From Chitinophagaceae bacterium (GTDB taxonomy: Bacteria > Bacteroidota > Bacteroidia > Chitinophagales > Chitinophagaceae): a stretch of DNA of 64,000 nt. The stretch spans positions 1 to 64,000 of the forward strand of contig JAHBTJ010000019.1 of NCBI GenBank assembly GCA_019638595.1, written 5' to 3'. The notes beneath the pieces are model-generated. The model did not search any database. It was not told where the DNA came from and was given only the letters and a program-made list of their open reading frames with translations. Position 1 is the stretch's first letter. Each line of letters opens with the position of its first letter. The position numbers and the translations under genes were made by a program. Of the stretch, positions 16,555 to 24,919 are shown piece by piece.

Positions 16555-17265
16555 TAATTCAACTGCCCTTTTTAAGTCTTCGGGCGTATCTATACCCACT
16601 CCCTGGTAATCCACTGCCGTCATGCGCAGCGGTATACCATGCTCCAGAAAGCGGAGACATTCAATTTTTTCGGCATCTTCCAGCGGGGTTACCGGCCATT
16701 TGGTAAAATTGAGCAGCGCCTTTTTGGTAAAAGCGTAAATGCCGATATGCTCGTGGTGCATAATATTAATTTGCGTATTGCGGGGATAGGGGATTACACT
16801 CCTGCTGAAAAGAAGGGAATCCATGTTTTTGTTTACCACTACTTTTACAAGGTTCGGATTTTCGATCAGTTCCTTTTCTTTTAAGGGGCGCATCATGGAA
16901 GCTACCTGTACGAAACTGTCCTTAAAAAGATCAATTAACTGTTTTAACGCTTCTTTTTGTACAAAGGGGGTATCGCCCTGAACATTTACAATAATATCAA
17001 CATCCATATTTTCTACCGCCTCGGCAATGCGGTCGCTGCCGCTTTCATGCTCCTTTACGCTCATTTTGGCATGACCGCCATGCGAACTGATTTCCTTGTA
17101 AATAACATCGCTGTCGGTTACCACCCACACTTCATCAAATAAGCCTGTAGCCAGTGTATTATCGTGCGTATGCAGAATTACACTTTTATTGCCCAGCGTT
17201 TTCATCAGCTTGCCCGGAAAACGCGATGCGGCATAGCGGGCTGGAATCATGGCAACTACATTCAT
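16549..17265 (-). CDS. kdsB: 3-deoxy-manno-octulosonate cytidylyltransferase
   Basis: 238 residues. It activates Kdo with CTP to give CMP-Kdo for the lipid A/Kdo inner core. Recognised by the N-terminal IPARYAASRFPGKLM nucleotide-binding signature, SGSDRIAEA, VNVQGDTPF (metal-binding Asp) and SRSVIPYPR. The length is normal for the family. It is the last gene of a same-strand run dnaN, DUF2007 protein, desaturase-like protein, kdsB, with a 30-bp gap before it. Confidence 0.95.
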   Translation of the reverse strand: MNVVAMIPARYAASRFPGKLMKTLGNKSVILHTHDNTLATGLFDEVWVVTDSDVIYKEISSHGGHAKMSVKEHESGSDRIAEAVENMDVDIIVNVQGDTPFVQKEALKQLIDLFKDSFVQVASMMRPLKEKELIENPNLVKVVVNKNMDSLLFSRSVIPYPRNTQINIMHHEHIGIYAFTKKALLNFTKWPVTPLEDAEKIECLRFLEHGIPLRMTAVDYQGVGIDTPEDLKRAVELL

Positions 17266-17295
17266 GGCAATTTTTTTTCAAAGATAGGACGAGGA

Positions 17296-18114
17296 TCAAT
17301 AATCTGTCTTTATCGTTTTATCAAAAGGTAATTTAAACTGGTAGGCAATATCTTCATCATTTTTTCCTTCCAGCACATCCAGCCCGTATTTCAGCTTCCT
17401 GGGATCTTCGTAAGCATAGGTGCCAAACAGCCTGTCCCACAGCGAAAATATATTGGCAAAATTGGTATCGGTCAACGGGCGCTCAAAATGATGATGCACT
17501 TTGTGCATATTGGGCGATACAAAGATCCAGCTTATTGGCTTATCGAGCCACAGTGGCATTCGTATATTGGCATGATTGAAATGCGTGAACAGGCCCGATA
17601 CGCTGCGGTACAGGAAATAGTAGGCTATCGGAATGCCCAGTATCAGTACGCCCAGTACGGTAAAGGTTTCGCGGAACAACCATTCCCCCGGATGGTGGCG
17701 TGTTCCGGTAGTAACATCCACTTTTGTATCGCTATGATGGATCATATGGAACTTCCACATCCATTTTACCTTATGCATCAGGTAATGCGGGGCATATTGT
17801 CCGAAGAAATCAAGTAATAATAATGTTACAATGATCTTTACCCAAACAGGCATGTTAATAAGATAAAGCAGTCCGAAATGATTCTGTTCTACCCAGGCGC
17901 AAATTTTAATGGTGGTATATCCGAAAATAACGTTGAGCACTAAGGTGCATGCAAGGAACACGAGATTAACGCCGGCATGTTTATAACGTTTAAACGAAAA
18001 CCGGAAAAGCGGGTAATACCCTTCCAGCAACCAGAAAAAAACCATTCCTCCCATCAGGATCAATACCCGGTGAGCGCTGGAGATGTGCTCCCAATATTGA
18101 ATGAATGAGCTCAT
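17296..18114 (-). CDS. Sterol desaturase / fatty acid hydroxylase family membrane protein
   Basis: About 272 residues from the ATG at 18114 (MSSFIQ); an in-frame ATG ten codons upstream is less likely. Four to five membrane segments are present, with the histidine boxes of the di-iron hydroxylase fold: HYLMHK, HMIHHSD, HFNHAN and MHKVHHHFE. Family members hydroxylate or desaturate sterols, carotenoids or acyl chains using O2. In Bacteroidota they often act on membrane lipids; the substrate here is unknown. Confidence 0.88.
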   Translation of the reverse strand: MSSFIQYWEHISSAHRVLILMGGMVFFWLLEGYYPLFRFSFKRYKHAGVNLVFLACTLVLNVIFGYTTIKICAWVEQNHFGLLYLINMPVWVKIIVTLLLLDFFGQYAPHYLMHKVKWMWKFHMIHHSDTKVDVTTGTRHHPGEWLFRETFTVLGVLILGIPIAYYFLYRSVSGLFTHFNHANIRMPLWLDKPISWIFVSPNMHKVHHHFERPLTDTNFANIFSLWDRLFGTYAYEDPRKLKYGLDVLEGKNDEDIAYQFKLPFDKTIKTDY

Positions 18115-18172
18115 TTGGAAACGGTTTGAATGTAAAAGATACAAAGATTTTTTTCAGGATGGTAAGTTATTC

Positions 18173-18583
18173 TTACTCGGGTGCATTCTTCAAATCTTCA
18201 AAATCGCGGCCACAATTGAAACAATGGTAGGTTTTTTCAATGCTTACCGCATAGCTGCTCACAAAAAAAGATACCAGGGCGCTCAGCCAGTTTCCCGACC
18301 GGGTAGGGTTGCTGATATATTCCACATTGTGCGAGCTACAAAACGGGCATTCGAGCAAAGCGCGCTTTTCTGCAGCAAATACCTGCATCAGCCGGCGCGC
18401 TTCTTCTGCATCCTGCTCCATTACCGTGAGCTTAATTCCCCCTATGGCATTGGTTAAAATGGGATCAATGGTTACTGTATATTCATCCTTCAGGAATGCC
18501 TCAATTCCTTCATTCTGTAGTTTGCCCAGTACGATATTCGCTTCTATATAGTTATCAAAACTGGCAACAGTAACAAAGTTCAT
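18173..18583 (-). CDS. DUF2007 protein with a zinc-ribbon-like C-terminus
   Basis: 136 residues. The N-terminal DUF2007 part (VTVASFDNYIEANIVLGKLQNEGIEAFL) is a small ferredoxin-like 'putative signal transducing' domain. Two CxxC pairs follow (CPFCSSHN and CFNCGRDF) that could hold one zinc ion, separated by a hydrophobic stretch (LSALVSFFVSSY). It starts 7 bp after dnaN, so it is very probably cotranscribed with it. Its role is unknown. Confidence 0.8.
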   Translation of the reverse strand: MNFVTVASFDNYIEANIVLGKLQNEGIEAFLKDEYTVTIDPILTNAIGGIKLTVMEQDAEEARRLMQVFAAEKRALLECPFCSSHNVEYISNPTRSGNWLSALVSFFVSSYAVSIEKTYHCFNCGRDFEDLKNAPE

Positions 18584-18590
18584 TTCACTG

Positions 18591-19706
18591 CTATTGATTC
18601 AGCATTAGCGGCATAGCCAGCATCAGGAGCTCTTCGCTCTCTTCCTTTTCCACCGGAAGAATAATACCGGCTTTGGTAGGCGTAGAAAGCTCCATCACCA
18701 CTTCCGGGCTGGAAGTTGCGCTCAGCAATTCTATAAGGAATTTAGCATTAAAAGCTATTTGTATGTCTTCGCCTTCGTAGCGGCAGTTCATTCTTTCATT
18801 TCCTTCAAAGCTAAAGTCAACATCCTGGGCGGCTAACTGCAACTCGGCGCCGGTAATAGTTAAAGCCACCTGGTTGGTGCTTTTGTTGCTGAAAACGCTT
18901 ACACGCCTTAACGCGTTTTGGAAATCGGTACGGCTTACCGTCATTTTATACGGATTCTCAGCAGGAATTACCACTTTGTAATCAGGAAACCGGGCGTCTA
19001 TCAACCGGCAAACCAGCTCGGTTTTGCCATGGTCTATAAACAGGTGGTTGTCGTTGTAAGAGATCTTCAGCTCGTCTTCATTGTCGGGCAAGGCCGTTTT
19101 AAGCAGGTTCAATGGCTTTTTAGGCACTATGAACGAATGCTTTTCGGGGCAGCTTACATCGGTTTTGCGATAGCGTACCAGGCGGTGCGCATCGGTTGCC
19201 ACAAACGTGATGGATTTTTTATCCAGCTCAAAAAATACTCCTGTCATGGCGGGGCGCAGGTCGTCGTTACTTACGGCAAACAGCGTTTTGTTAATGGCTG
19301 TTACCAGCGTGGAAGATGTAAGCGTGAACTGGTTGGCGTCCTTAGCCGCAGGTTCTTTAGGAAAATTATCAGGGTTTTCACCCATTACCTTGTATTTTCC
19401 ATTATCGCTGGTAATTTCTACGCCAAAGCTTTTGTCGATCGTAAAAGTTAGCGGCTGGTCGGGCAGGTTCTTCAGGGAATCTATAAGGATCTTAGCCGGG
19501 ATACAGATCCTTCCGCTATCCCGTGCTTCTATATCCAGGTGGATCTTCATTACCGTTTCCAGATCGGTGGCTACCACCGTAAGCTTGTTCTTTTCAATTT
19601 CAAATAAAAAATCTTCAAGAATAGGCAATACTGTATTAGCGCTGATCACTCCGCTGATATGTTGCAACTGTTTTAGTAATGCTGACGATGAAACGATAAA
19701 TTTCAT
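18591..19706 (-). CDS. dnaN: DNA polymerase III sliding clamp (beta subunit)
   Basis: 371 residues from the ATG at 19706 (MKFIVSS); this start was chosen over one ten codons upstream because the beta clamp begins with this motif. The three-domain ring protein shows the usual landmarks: PILEDFLFEI, VVATDLETVM, SFIVPKKPL and a C-terminal ending in the normal LMLAMPLMLN motif. It tethers the replicative polymerase to DNA. A TATATTTG -7 element lies about 28 bp upstream. It is followed closely by the DUF2007 gene. Confidence 0.95.
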   Translation of the reverse strand: MKFIVSSSALLKQLQHISGVISANTVLPILEDFLFEIEKNKLTVVATDLETVMKIHLDIEARDSGRICIPAKILIDSLKNLPDQPLTFTIDKSFGVEITSDNGKYKVMGENPDNFPKEPAAKDANQFTLTSSTLVTAINKTLFAVSNDDLRPAMTGVFFELDKKSITFVATDAHRLVRYRKTDVSCPEKHSFIVPKKPLNLLKTALPDNEDELKISYNDNHLFIDHGKTELVCRLIDARFPDYKVVIPAENPYKMTVSRTDFQNALRRVSVFSNKSTNQVALTITGAELQLAAQDVDFSFEGNERMNCRYEGEDIQIAFNAKFLIELLSATSSPEVVMELSTPTKAGIILPVEKEESEELLMLAMPLMLNQ

Positions 19707-19733
19707 AATACCGGTAAATGTTTTGAATTTGGG

Positions 19734-19741
19734 CAAATATA
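19734..19741 (-). promoter_or_regulatory. -7 element (TATATTTG) of dnaN
   Basis: A perfect TAnnTTTG on the minus strand, 27 bp upstream of the preferred dnaN ATG. It also lies within the alternative longer reading frame, which supports the shorter start. Confidence 0.5.
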
Positions 19742-19830
19742 GAATAAGGGCCTAAATCTACCCCTATTTTTTTAAACGATATCAACTACTAATCCACTAA
19801 CTTTCCGCACGTGGAGCTTATAGAATTGTT

Positions 19831-20319
19831 ATGATACAAAACAGGCATGTAACAAAAGAGCAGGCGCTGCAAAAACTAAAGCATTACTGTGCTTACCAGG
19901 AAAGAAGCCACCTGGAGGTAAAAGAGAAGCTGTATTCGTTGGGGCAGTGGAAGCAGGACGTGGAAAACATAATAGCCCAACTGATAGAAGAAGGGTATTT
20001 AAATGAAGAACGTTTTGCCATTCAGTTTGCCGGCGGGAAATTCAGGATGAAGCATTGGGGAAAGAAAAAAATAGAACAGGCCTTAAAGGAAAAACAGGTA
20101 AGCGCCTACTGTATTAAAAAAGCGCTGAAGGAAATACCCGAAGCCGATTACCTGCTAACGCTTGCTAAACAAGCCACCACAAAATGGCAGGACCTAAAAG
20201 GCGAGAAAAATATCTTTATAAAGAAAAGAAAGCTACAGGACTACCTGATCCGGAAAGGCTTTGAATATGATTTGATAAGAGAGCAGATAGGGGAGTGCAG
20301 CAGGATAGGTGAAAGGTAA
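19831..20319 (+). CDS. recX: Regulatory protein RecX
   Basis: 162 residues made of three-helix repeats. It begins with the family's ALQKLKHYCAYQERSHLEVKEKL block, then LIEEGYLNEERFA and GKKKIEQALKEK. RecX binds RecA filaments and limits their extension. The last codons (GECSRIGER) and the stop lie at the edge of a downstream word-repeat element, so the native C-terminus may have been altered slightly. It is transcribed divergently from dnaN. Confidence 0.92.
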   Translation: MIQNRHVTKEQALQKLKHYCAYQERSHLEVKEKLYSLGQWKQDVENIIAQLIEEGYLNEERFAIQFAGGKFRMKHWGKKKIEQALKEKQVSAYCIKKALKEIPEADYLLTLAKQATTKWQDLKGEKNIFIKKRKLQDYLIRKGFEYDLIREQIGECSRIGER

Positions 20320-20488
20320 AAGGTGGAGGGTGGAAGGTAGAGGGTATAGGGCGATGATGGAATTGATGGCTGTTGCAGGTTTCGGGTTTGTTGTTTATAG
20401 TTTGTGGTTTCAACTACAAACAAAAAACCATAAATTGCTGATTGCCGATGGCTGATGGCTCACAGCCCATAGCCCAAGGCTCATAGCA
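20308..20488. repeat. Mosaic word-repeat element between recX and an L,D-transpeptidase gene
   Basis: Three word blocks are seen in order: GGTGAAAGG/GGTGGAGGG words (20308-20340); an A/T block with inverted TTTATAGTTTGTGGTTT and AAACCATAAA arms (about 20390-20434); and GCTGATGGCTCACAGCCCATAGC words (about 20437-20488). A 29-base stretch (20406-20434) is identical to 55391-55419. Confidence 0.85.
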
Positions 20489-20503
20489 AAAAAAGGAACC
20501 CTT

Positions 20504-21142
20504 CTATTCATAAATCCACAGCACAACCGGTTTTTCAGAAGCATCCATTATTTGCTGCAGCTTTTTAAGAAAAGAGGGCGAAACGGTTGGGCAACCGTCG
20601 CTCTGGCAAATAGGAAAAGGCTGCGTTTCCTTATCGGGAACGCAGTTGTGGGAATGCAATACCACATAGCGCCTGAATGCGTTGCTGTTGCTGGAATCGA
20701 GCCCGTGAAGCTTATACGCCAGCCCAAACCGCCCCTGGTAGGAAGCTCCTATTTTGTACCTGCCGAGCGAAGTGCAGCCACTGCCTGGTTTATTGCTGTA
20801 TTTGCGGCCATTCAGCCAGTCTTCGTTGCACCTGCCATGCGTTACCAGCCCCGCATCTATTACAGAATCTTTTTCGAGGTTCATTATAAAAAACCTGTTT
20901 TCTCCCGAAGGCAGGCTCATGTCTACCAGGAAGCCCGTTCGCGTATTGTATTTTTTTAAAGCGGCATATTCTGATAGCCCGGCGCTGAAGGTTACCAGCT
21001 TCCGGAAAGCCGCGCTGTCCTTAGCTGAATTCAGGGGCTGTACAGTTAAAAGCGGCTCGCGAAACCTGGAATAGTACCAGGTTGCTCCTGTTATAAGCAG
21101 GAATGCGGTTAGTGAAGCAACGGTAAATAACAGCTTTCTCAT
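20504..21142 (-). CDS. Murein L,D-transpeptidase catalytic domain protein
   Basis: 212 residues with an N-terminal signal/anchor helix (LLFTVASLTAFLLITGATW). The region around VVLHSHNCVPDK and the SDGCPTVSP motif, with the candidate nucleophile Cys, matches the PF13645 'L,D-transpeptidase catalytic domain-like' family. It likely acts on peptidoglycan stem peptides in the periplasm. Nearby features (GRCNEDWLNGRK, SGCTSLGRYKIG) fit the family. It is convergent with recX across the repeat. Confidence 0.85.
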   Translation of the reverse strand: MRKLLFTVASLTAFLLITGATWYYSRFREPLLTVQPLNSAKDSAAFRKLVTFSAGLSEYAALKKYNTRTGFLVDMSLPSGENRFFIMNLEKDSVIDAGLVTHGRCNEDWLNGRKYSNKPGSGCTSLGRYKIGASYQGRFGLAYKLHGLDSSNSNAFRRYVVLHSHNCVPDKETQPFPICQSDGCPTVSPSFLKKLQQIMDASEKPVVLWIYE

Positions 21143-21225
21143 GGCGCTTTAGATGCTATGAAAACCGTATTCCACACTTCTTATTGTAAACAGTTTTGTT
21201 AAATAAAATGCAATTGCCCAACCGG

Positions 21226-23070
21226 TTAAATCATTTTTTTGATCTCTTCTACCAGTTCGGTTTTGGTTATAGGCACACCCATAATTTTGTTATATCCTTT
21301 GGCATCCACTAAAAATTTTTCCCGGATGATTTTGATGAGCTGCCCGTTATTGATTTCGGGTACCAGTACCTGCTCAAAATTTTTAATGATATCGCCCAGG
21401 TTTTGGGGGAACGGGCGCACGTAACGCAGGTGTGCATGTGAAATTGTATGCCCCTGTGCCTGCAGCTCGGCTACAGCGCTCTTAATTACACCATAGGTTG
21501 AGCCCCAGCCCAGCACCAGCAGTTTGCCCGTGTCGGGACCGCTGTCAAGCCGTTGTTCCGGTATATGATCGGCTATTTTTTCTACTTTCTCCTCGCGTAG
21601 CTTCACCATTAGCTGGTGATTTTCGGGATCGTAGCTTACACTTCCTGTAATGTTTTGCTTTTCAATGCCCCCGATACGATGCTCCAGCCCGGGTGTGCCA
21701 GGCACAGCCCAGGGACGCACCAGCCGCTCGTCGCGCAGGTAGGGTTGAAAAGTGTGCTCACCATGTCCCAGCTCTTTTTTAAAATCCACTTTTACCGGAG
21801 GAAGATCTTCGCTCTGCGGGAATTTCCAGGGCTCAGCGCCATTGGCAATATATCCATCGCTGAGAAAAATAACGGGGGTCATATGTTGCACGGAAATACG
21901 GCAGGCTTCATACACCGCGTTAAAACAATCGCTGGGCGTACAGGCCGCGATTACCGGCATAGGGCATTCGCCGTTTCTGCCATAATAAGCCTGCAGCAGA
22001 TCGCTCTGCTCGGTTTTGGTAGGCAAGCCTGTAGAAGGTCCTCCTCTTTGAACATCAATAATGATCAATGGAATTTCGAGCATAACCGCCAATCCCATAG
22101 CCTCGGTTTTTAAAGCCATGCCCGGTCCGGATGTGGTAGTAACCCCCAGGCTGCCGCCGTAAGAAGCGCCGATGGCTGACGTAATAGCCGCTATCTCATC
22201 TTCGGCCTGGAAGGTGCGCACACCGAATGCTTTTTGCCGGCTGAGCTCATGTAAAATATCGGAAGCAGGCGTTATTGGGTATGAACCCAAAAAAAGAGGC
22301 AACCCGCTTTTTTGGGAAAACGCTACCAGCCCGTAAGAAAGCGCCTGGTTACCCATAATGGAACGGTATGTTCCGCTTTCCATCCTGGCTTTGGCAACCG
22401 TATAGGTAACGCCTGAAACCTCAATGGTATCTCCATAATTAAACCCGGCCTGTAACGCCCGTATATTACTTTCAAGTATGCCGGCATCCTTCCCGAATTT
22501 TTCCTTCAAAAACGCAACTGTGCTCAACATATCGCGGTTGTACATCCAGTACAAAAACCCAAGCACGAACATATTCTTCGCCCTGTCTTTTTCTTTCGTA
22601 CCCAACGAAATATCCTTCAATGCTTCACGGGTCATCCTCGTTACATCCATTTTAATCACTTCGTAGTTACCCAGGCTATTATCTTCCAACGGATTAATTC
22701 CCTCGGGATAATTTGCCAGGCGAAGATTTTTGGCATCAAACCCATCGGTATTTACAATGATCTTCCCGCCTTTTTTCAGTGTTTTGAGGTTCACTTTAAG
22801 AGCCGCTGCGTTCATAGCAACCAGCACATCACATTCATCGCCGGGGGTATACACCATATTGCTCGAAAACCGTAACTGGTAACCGCTCACTCCCGGCAGG
22901 GTTCCGTGGGGCGCGCGGATTTCCGCAGGAAAGTCCGGGAACGTAGCGAGATCATTGCCCAGCAGTGCTGTATTATTGGTGAACTGGCTGCCGGTGAGCT
23001 GCATGCCATCTCCGCTGTCGCCAGCGAACTTAATCACCACTTCCTGTAAAACTTCCGTACGGGTAGCCAT
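21226..23070 (-). CDS. korA: 2-oxoacid:ferredoxin oxidoreductase, alpha subunit (KorA-like)
   Basis: 614 residues. It is a fusion of the gamma-type domain (about 10-190, starting VVIKFAGDSGDGMQLTG) and the alpha-type pyrimidine/TPP-partner domain (about 215-610, with GSYPITPASDILH, FQAEDEIAAI and TTSGPGMALKTE), as in the two-subunit 2-oxoglutarate:ferredoxin oxidoreductases. With KorB it converts a 2-oxo acid to the acyl-CoA using ferredoxin. No korB is adjacent: the next gene downstream on the strand is a transpeptidase. A TAAATTTG -7 element (23093-23100) lies 22 bp upstream. Confidence 0.92.
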   Translation of the reverse strand: MATRTEVLQEVVIKFAGDSGDGMQLTGSQFTNNTALLGNDLATFPDFPAEIRAPHGTLPGVSGYQLRFSSNMVYTPGDECDVLVAMNAAALKVNLKTLKKGGKIIVNTDGFDAKNLRLANYPEGINPLEDNSLGNYEVIKMDVTRMTREALKDISLGTKEKDRAKNMFVLGFLYWMYNRDMLSTVAFLKEKFGKDAGILESNIRALQAGFNYGDTIEVSGVTYTVAKARMESGTYRSIMGNQALSYGLVAFSQKSGLPLFLGSYPITPASDILHELSRQKAFGVRTFQAEDEIAAITSAIGASYGGSLGVTTTSGPGMALKTEAMGLAVMLEIPLIIIDVQRGGPSTGLPTKTEQSDLLQAYYGRNGECPMPVIAACTPSDCFNAVYEACRISVQHMTPVIFLSDGYIANGAEPWKFPQSEDLPPVKVDFKKELGHGEHTFQPYLRDERLVRPWAVPGTPGLEHRIGGIEKQNITGSVSYDPENHQLMVKLREEKVEKIADHIPEQRLDSGPDTGKLLVLGWGSTYGVIKSAVAELQAQGHTISHAHLRYVRPFPQNLGDIIKNFEQVLVPEINNGQLIKIIREKFLVDAKGYNKIMGVPITKTELVEEIKKMI

Positions 23071-23092
23071 CGTTATTGCAATTAAAATTGTG

Positions 23093-23100
23093 CAAATTTA
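23093..23100 (-). promoter_or_regulatory. -7 element (TAAATTTG) of korA
   Basis: It matches TAnnTTTG on the minus strand, 22 bp before the ATG. Confidence 0.4.
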
Positions 23101-23207
23101 GCACAACAAGCCTGTACAAATTAAAAATTGAATAAGAAGATATAAAGAGGCTCGGTTATCACATGAAAATTAACTTTATTCAGCCTCCCGGGGCTGTAAA
23201 AATTAAT

Positions 23208-23215
23208 TATCTTTA
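23208..23215 (+). promoter_or_regulatory. -7-like element (TATCTTTA) upstream of the Bax inhibitor-1 gene
   Basis: One mismatch to TAnnTTTG, 17 bp before the ATG at 23233. Confidence 0.35.
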
Positions 23216-23232
23216 CCCTTAAAACATCAACT

Positions 23233-23988
23233 ATGGAATTATTTAAATCCGGAAATCCTACCCTCACAGAAAAAATGTTTCAATCTACTCTTACGGCCGA
23301 CCGTGAGCATGTAATGACTGTAAGGGGAACGCTGAATAAATTCGGTTTCCTGTTTTTGATGGTAATGGCTTCCGCATTCTTTACATGGTATAGCTTTAAT
23401 AAAGGCGTGGATGTATCACCTTATATGTGGACCGGTGCTATAGGGGGACTGGTGGTAGCCCTGGTGATTGTATTTAAAAAAACATGGGCAGGTTACCTGG
23501 CTCCCGCTTATGCATTACTGGAGGGTTTATTTGTTGGCGCTATTTCCGCTTATTATAATTTCGCATTCGCTGAAAAAGCTCCCTTTATTATAGTGCAGGC
23601 CGTAGGCTTGACTTTTGGAGTTGCCATTGCCATGTTTTTATTATACAACATGCGTATTATACGTGCAACAGAAACTTTTAAGTCGGTAATTATTACAGCC
23701 ACCGCCGGTATAGCGATATTTTACCTGATTACCATTGTGCTCAGGTTTTTTAGTATAGATATTCCTTTTGTACACCAGGGTTCTACTTTTGGCATTATCT
23801 TTTCGCTGATAGTAGTAGGTATTGCCGCGTTGAACCTGATCCTTGATTTTGACATGATAGAAAAAGGTTCCGATGCCGGCGCTCCCAAATATATGGAGTG
23901 GTATGGCGCGTTCGGGTTGCTGGTTACTATTGTTTGGCTGTATCTTGAAATACTGAGATTACTGGCTAAACTGAACAGCAGGAAGTAA
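23233..23988 (+). CDS. Bax inhibitor-1 / YccA family membrane protein
   Basis: 251 residues with about seven membrane helices and little soluble sequence. The pattern NKFGFLFLMVMASAFFTWY, PAYALLEGLFVGAIS, and near the end ILDFDMIEKGSDAGAPKYMEWYGAFGLLVTIVWLYLEILRLL is characteristic of the family. The paired Asp residues near the C-terminus form the known pH-sensing diacid site in BsYetJ-type proteins. It is probably a pH-gated ion leak channel in the inner membrane. A bidirectional-looking hairpin follows. Confidence 0.9.
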   Translation: MELFKSGNPTLTEKMFQSTLTADREHVMTVRGTLNKFGFLFLMVMASAFFTWYSFNKGVDVSPYMWTGAIGGLVVALVIVFKKTWAGYLAPAYALLEGLFVGAISAYYNFAFAEKAPFIIVQAVGLTFGVAIAMFLLYNMRIIRATETFKSVIITATAGIAIFYLITIVLRFFSIDIPFVHQGSTFGIIFSLIVVGIAALNLILDFDMIEKGSDAGAPKYMEWYGAFGLLVTIVWLYLEILRLLAKLNSRK

Positions 23989-24059
23989 GCAGGAATAAAA
24001 ACAGCCCTGCTGCTTTGTTGCCGCTGTTTTTGCTAAAATATTTTTAATACAGGACTTAA

Positions 24060-24096
24060 AGCTGGAAGAAGTGAATCATCTTCCGGCTTTTCTTTT
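24060..24096 (+). terminator. Terminator hairpin after the Bax inhibitor-1 gene
   Basis: AGCTGGAAGA (24060-24069) pairs with TCTTCCGGCT (24079-24088) and is followed by TTTCTTTT. A second smaller stem (AAAAACAGC/GCTGTTTTT, 23997-24032) lies before it. The convergent EPS operon ends at 24095, so the hairpin may serve both strands. Confidence 0.7.
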
Positions 24097-24838
24097 ATAG
24101 CTGGCTGTTCAGTAAGGGAAGTGTGGTGGCGATTTCGCTCACCTTTTGGTGCAGGAATGGATTGTTAAGATTGGTCATATGCCTTTCGTGGTGAAGATCG
24201 GAACCCAGAAGGTCAATATATTTCATTTTATACAGGCGTTCGGCAGCCGCAGCAATGCTTTTGCCATAGTAACCTATTAAAGAAAGCAGGTTTACCTGTA
24301 GCAGGCAGCCTGCATTTCGCAGCTCCTCGTATACATCAAACTTTTGGTGCAGGTAGGCGTACCGTTCAGGGTGTGCCAGAACAGGCTTATATCCTTTCAT
24401 CTGGATATTAAAGATCTTTTGTTTATAATCGAGCGGCATACTGGCGAAAGAAAACTCCACCAATACGAGATTATCCCTGATGGTAAGCAGGGGTTCTTTT
24501 TTTTCAAGCAGGCTGTCAAAATGATCGTCTAAAAAATATTCCGCAGCCGCAGTAACGGGAATATTAATATTTCTTTTATCCAGCTCTTTCATCAACTTTT
24601 CATACCCACCCATGATCGTACTGCGATTGTTCGGGTACAGGTCTATCATCAGGTGGGGAGTGGTAATGATTTTTTTGTAGCCGAGCTTTATCATTCCTTC
24701 TATCAGGGCTACAGAAGTGTCTACATCGGGCGAGCCGTCATCAATACCCGGGATCAGATGCGAGTGCATATCACATTCCAATACGCTCAGATCTCCCGGT
24801 TCGGGTATAGGTTTCTTTTTTTTAAAGAGTGAAAACAT
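24095..24838 (-). CDS. CpsB/CapC-type tyrosine-protein phosphatase (PHP domain)
   Basis: 247 residues. PHP-fold metal-binding motifs in order: DMHSHLIPGIDDGS, TTPHLM, LAHPERY and GSDLHHERHM. This family dephosphorylates the tyrosine-rich tail of capsule autokinases of the Wzc/CpsD type, and sometimes also affects sugar synthesis. As the last gene of the EPS operon it most likely acts on the Wzc-type protein encoded at 48843-51233. The N-terminus is basic (FSLFKKKKP) with no signal peptide, so it is cytosolic. Confidence 0.88.
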   Translation of the reverse strand: MFSLFKKKKPIPEPGDLSVLECDMHSHLIPGIDDGSPDVDTSVALIEGMIKLGYKKIITTPHLMIDLYPNNRSTIMGGYEKLMKELDKRNINIPVTAAAEYFLDDHFDSLLEKKEPLLTIRDNLVLVEFSFASMPLDYKQKIFNIQMKGYKPVLAHPERYAYLHQKFDVYEELRNAGCLLQVNLLSLIGYYGKSIAAAAERLYKMKYIDLLGSDLHHERHMTNLNNPFLHQKVSEIATTLPLLNSQL

Positions 24839-24919
24839 ATCGTTCAGAGATAAGCTGATTTAGCATAAAGCTAAATGAAAATCCTTTGTAAAAATTCTTT
24901 GGATATAGATTTATCCTGT

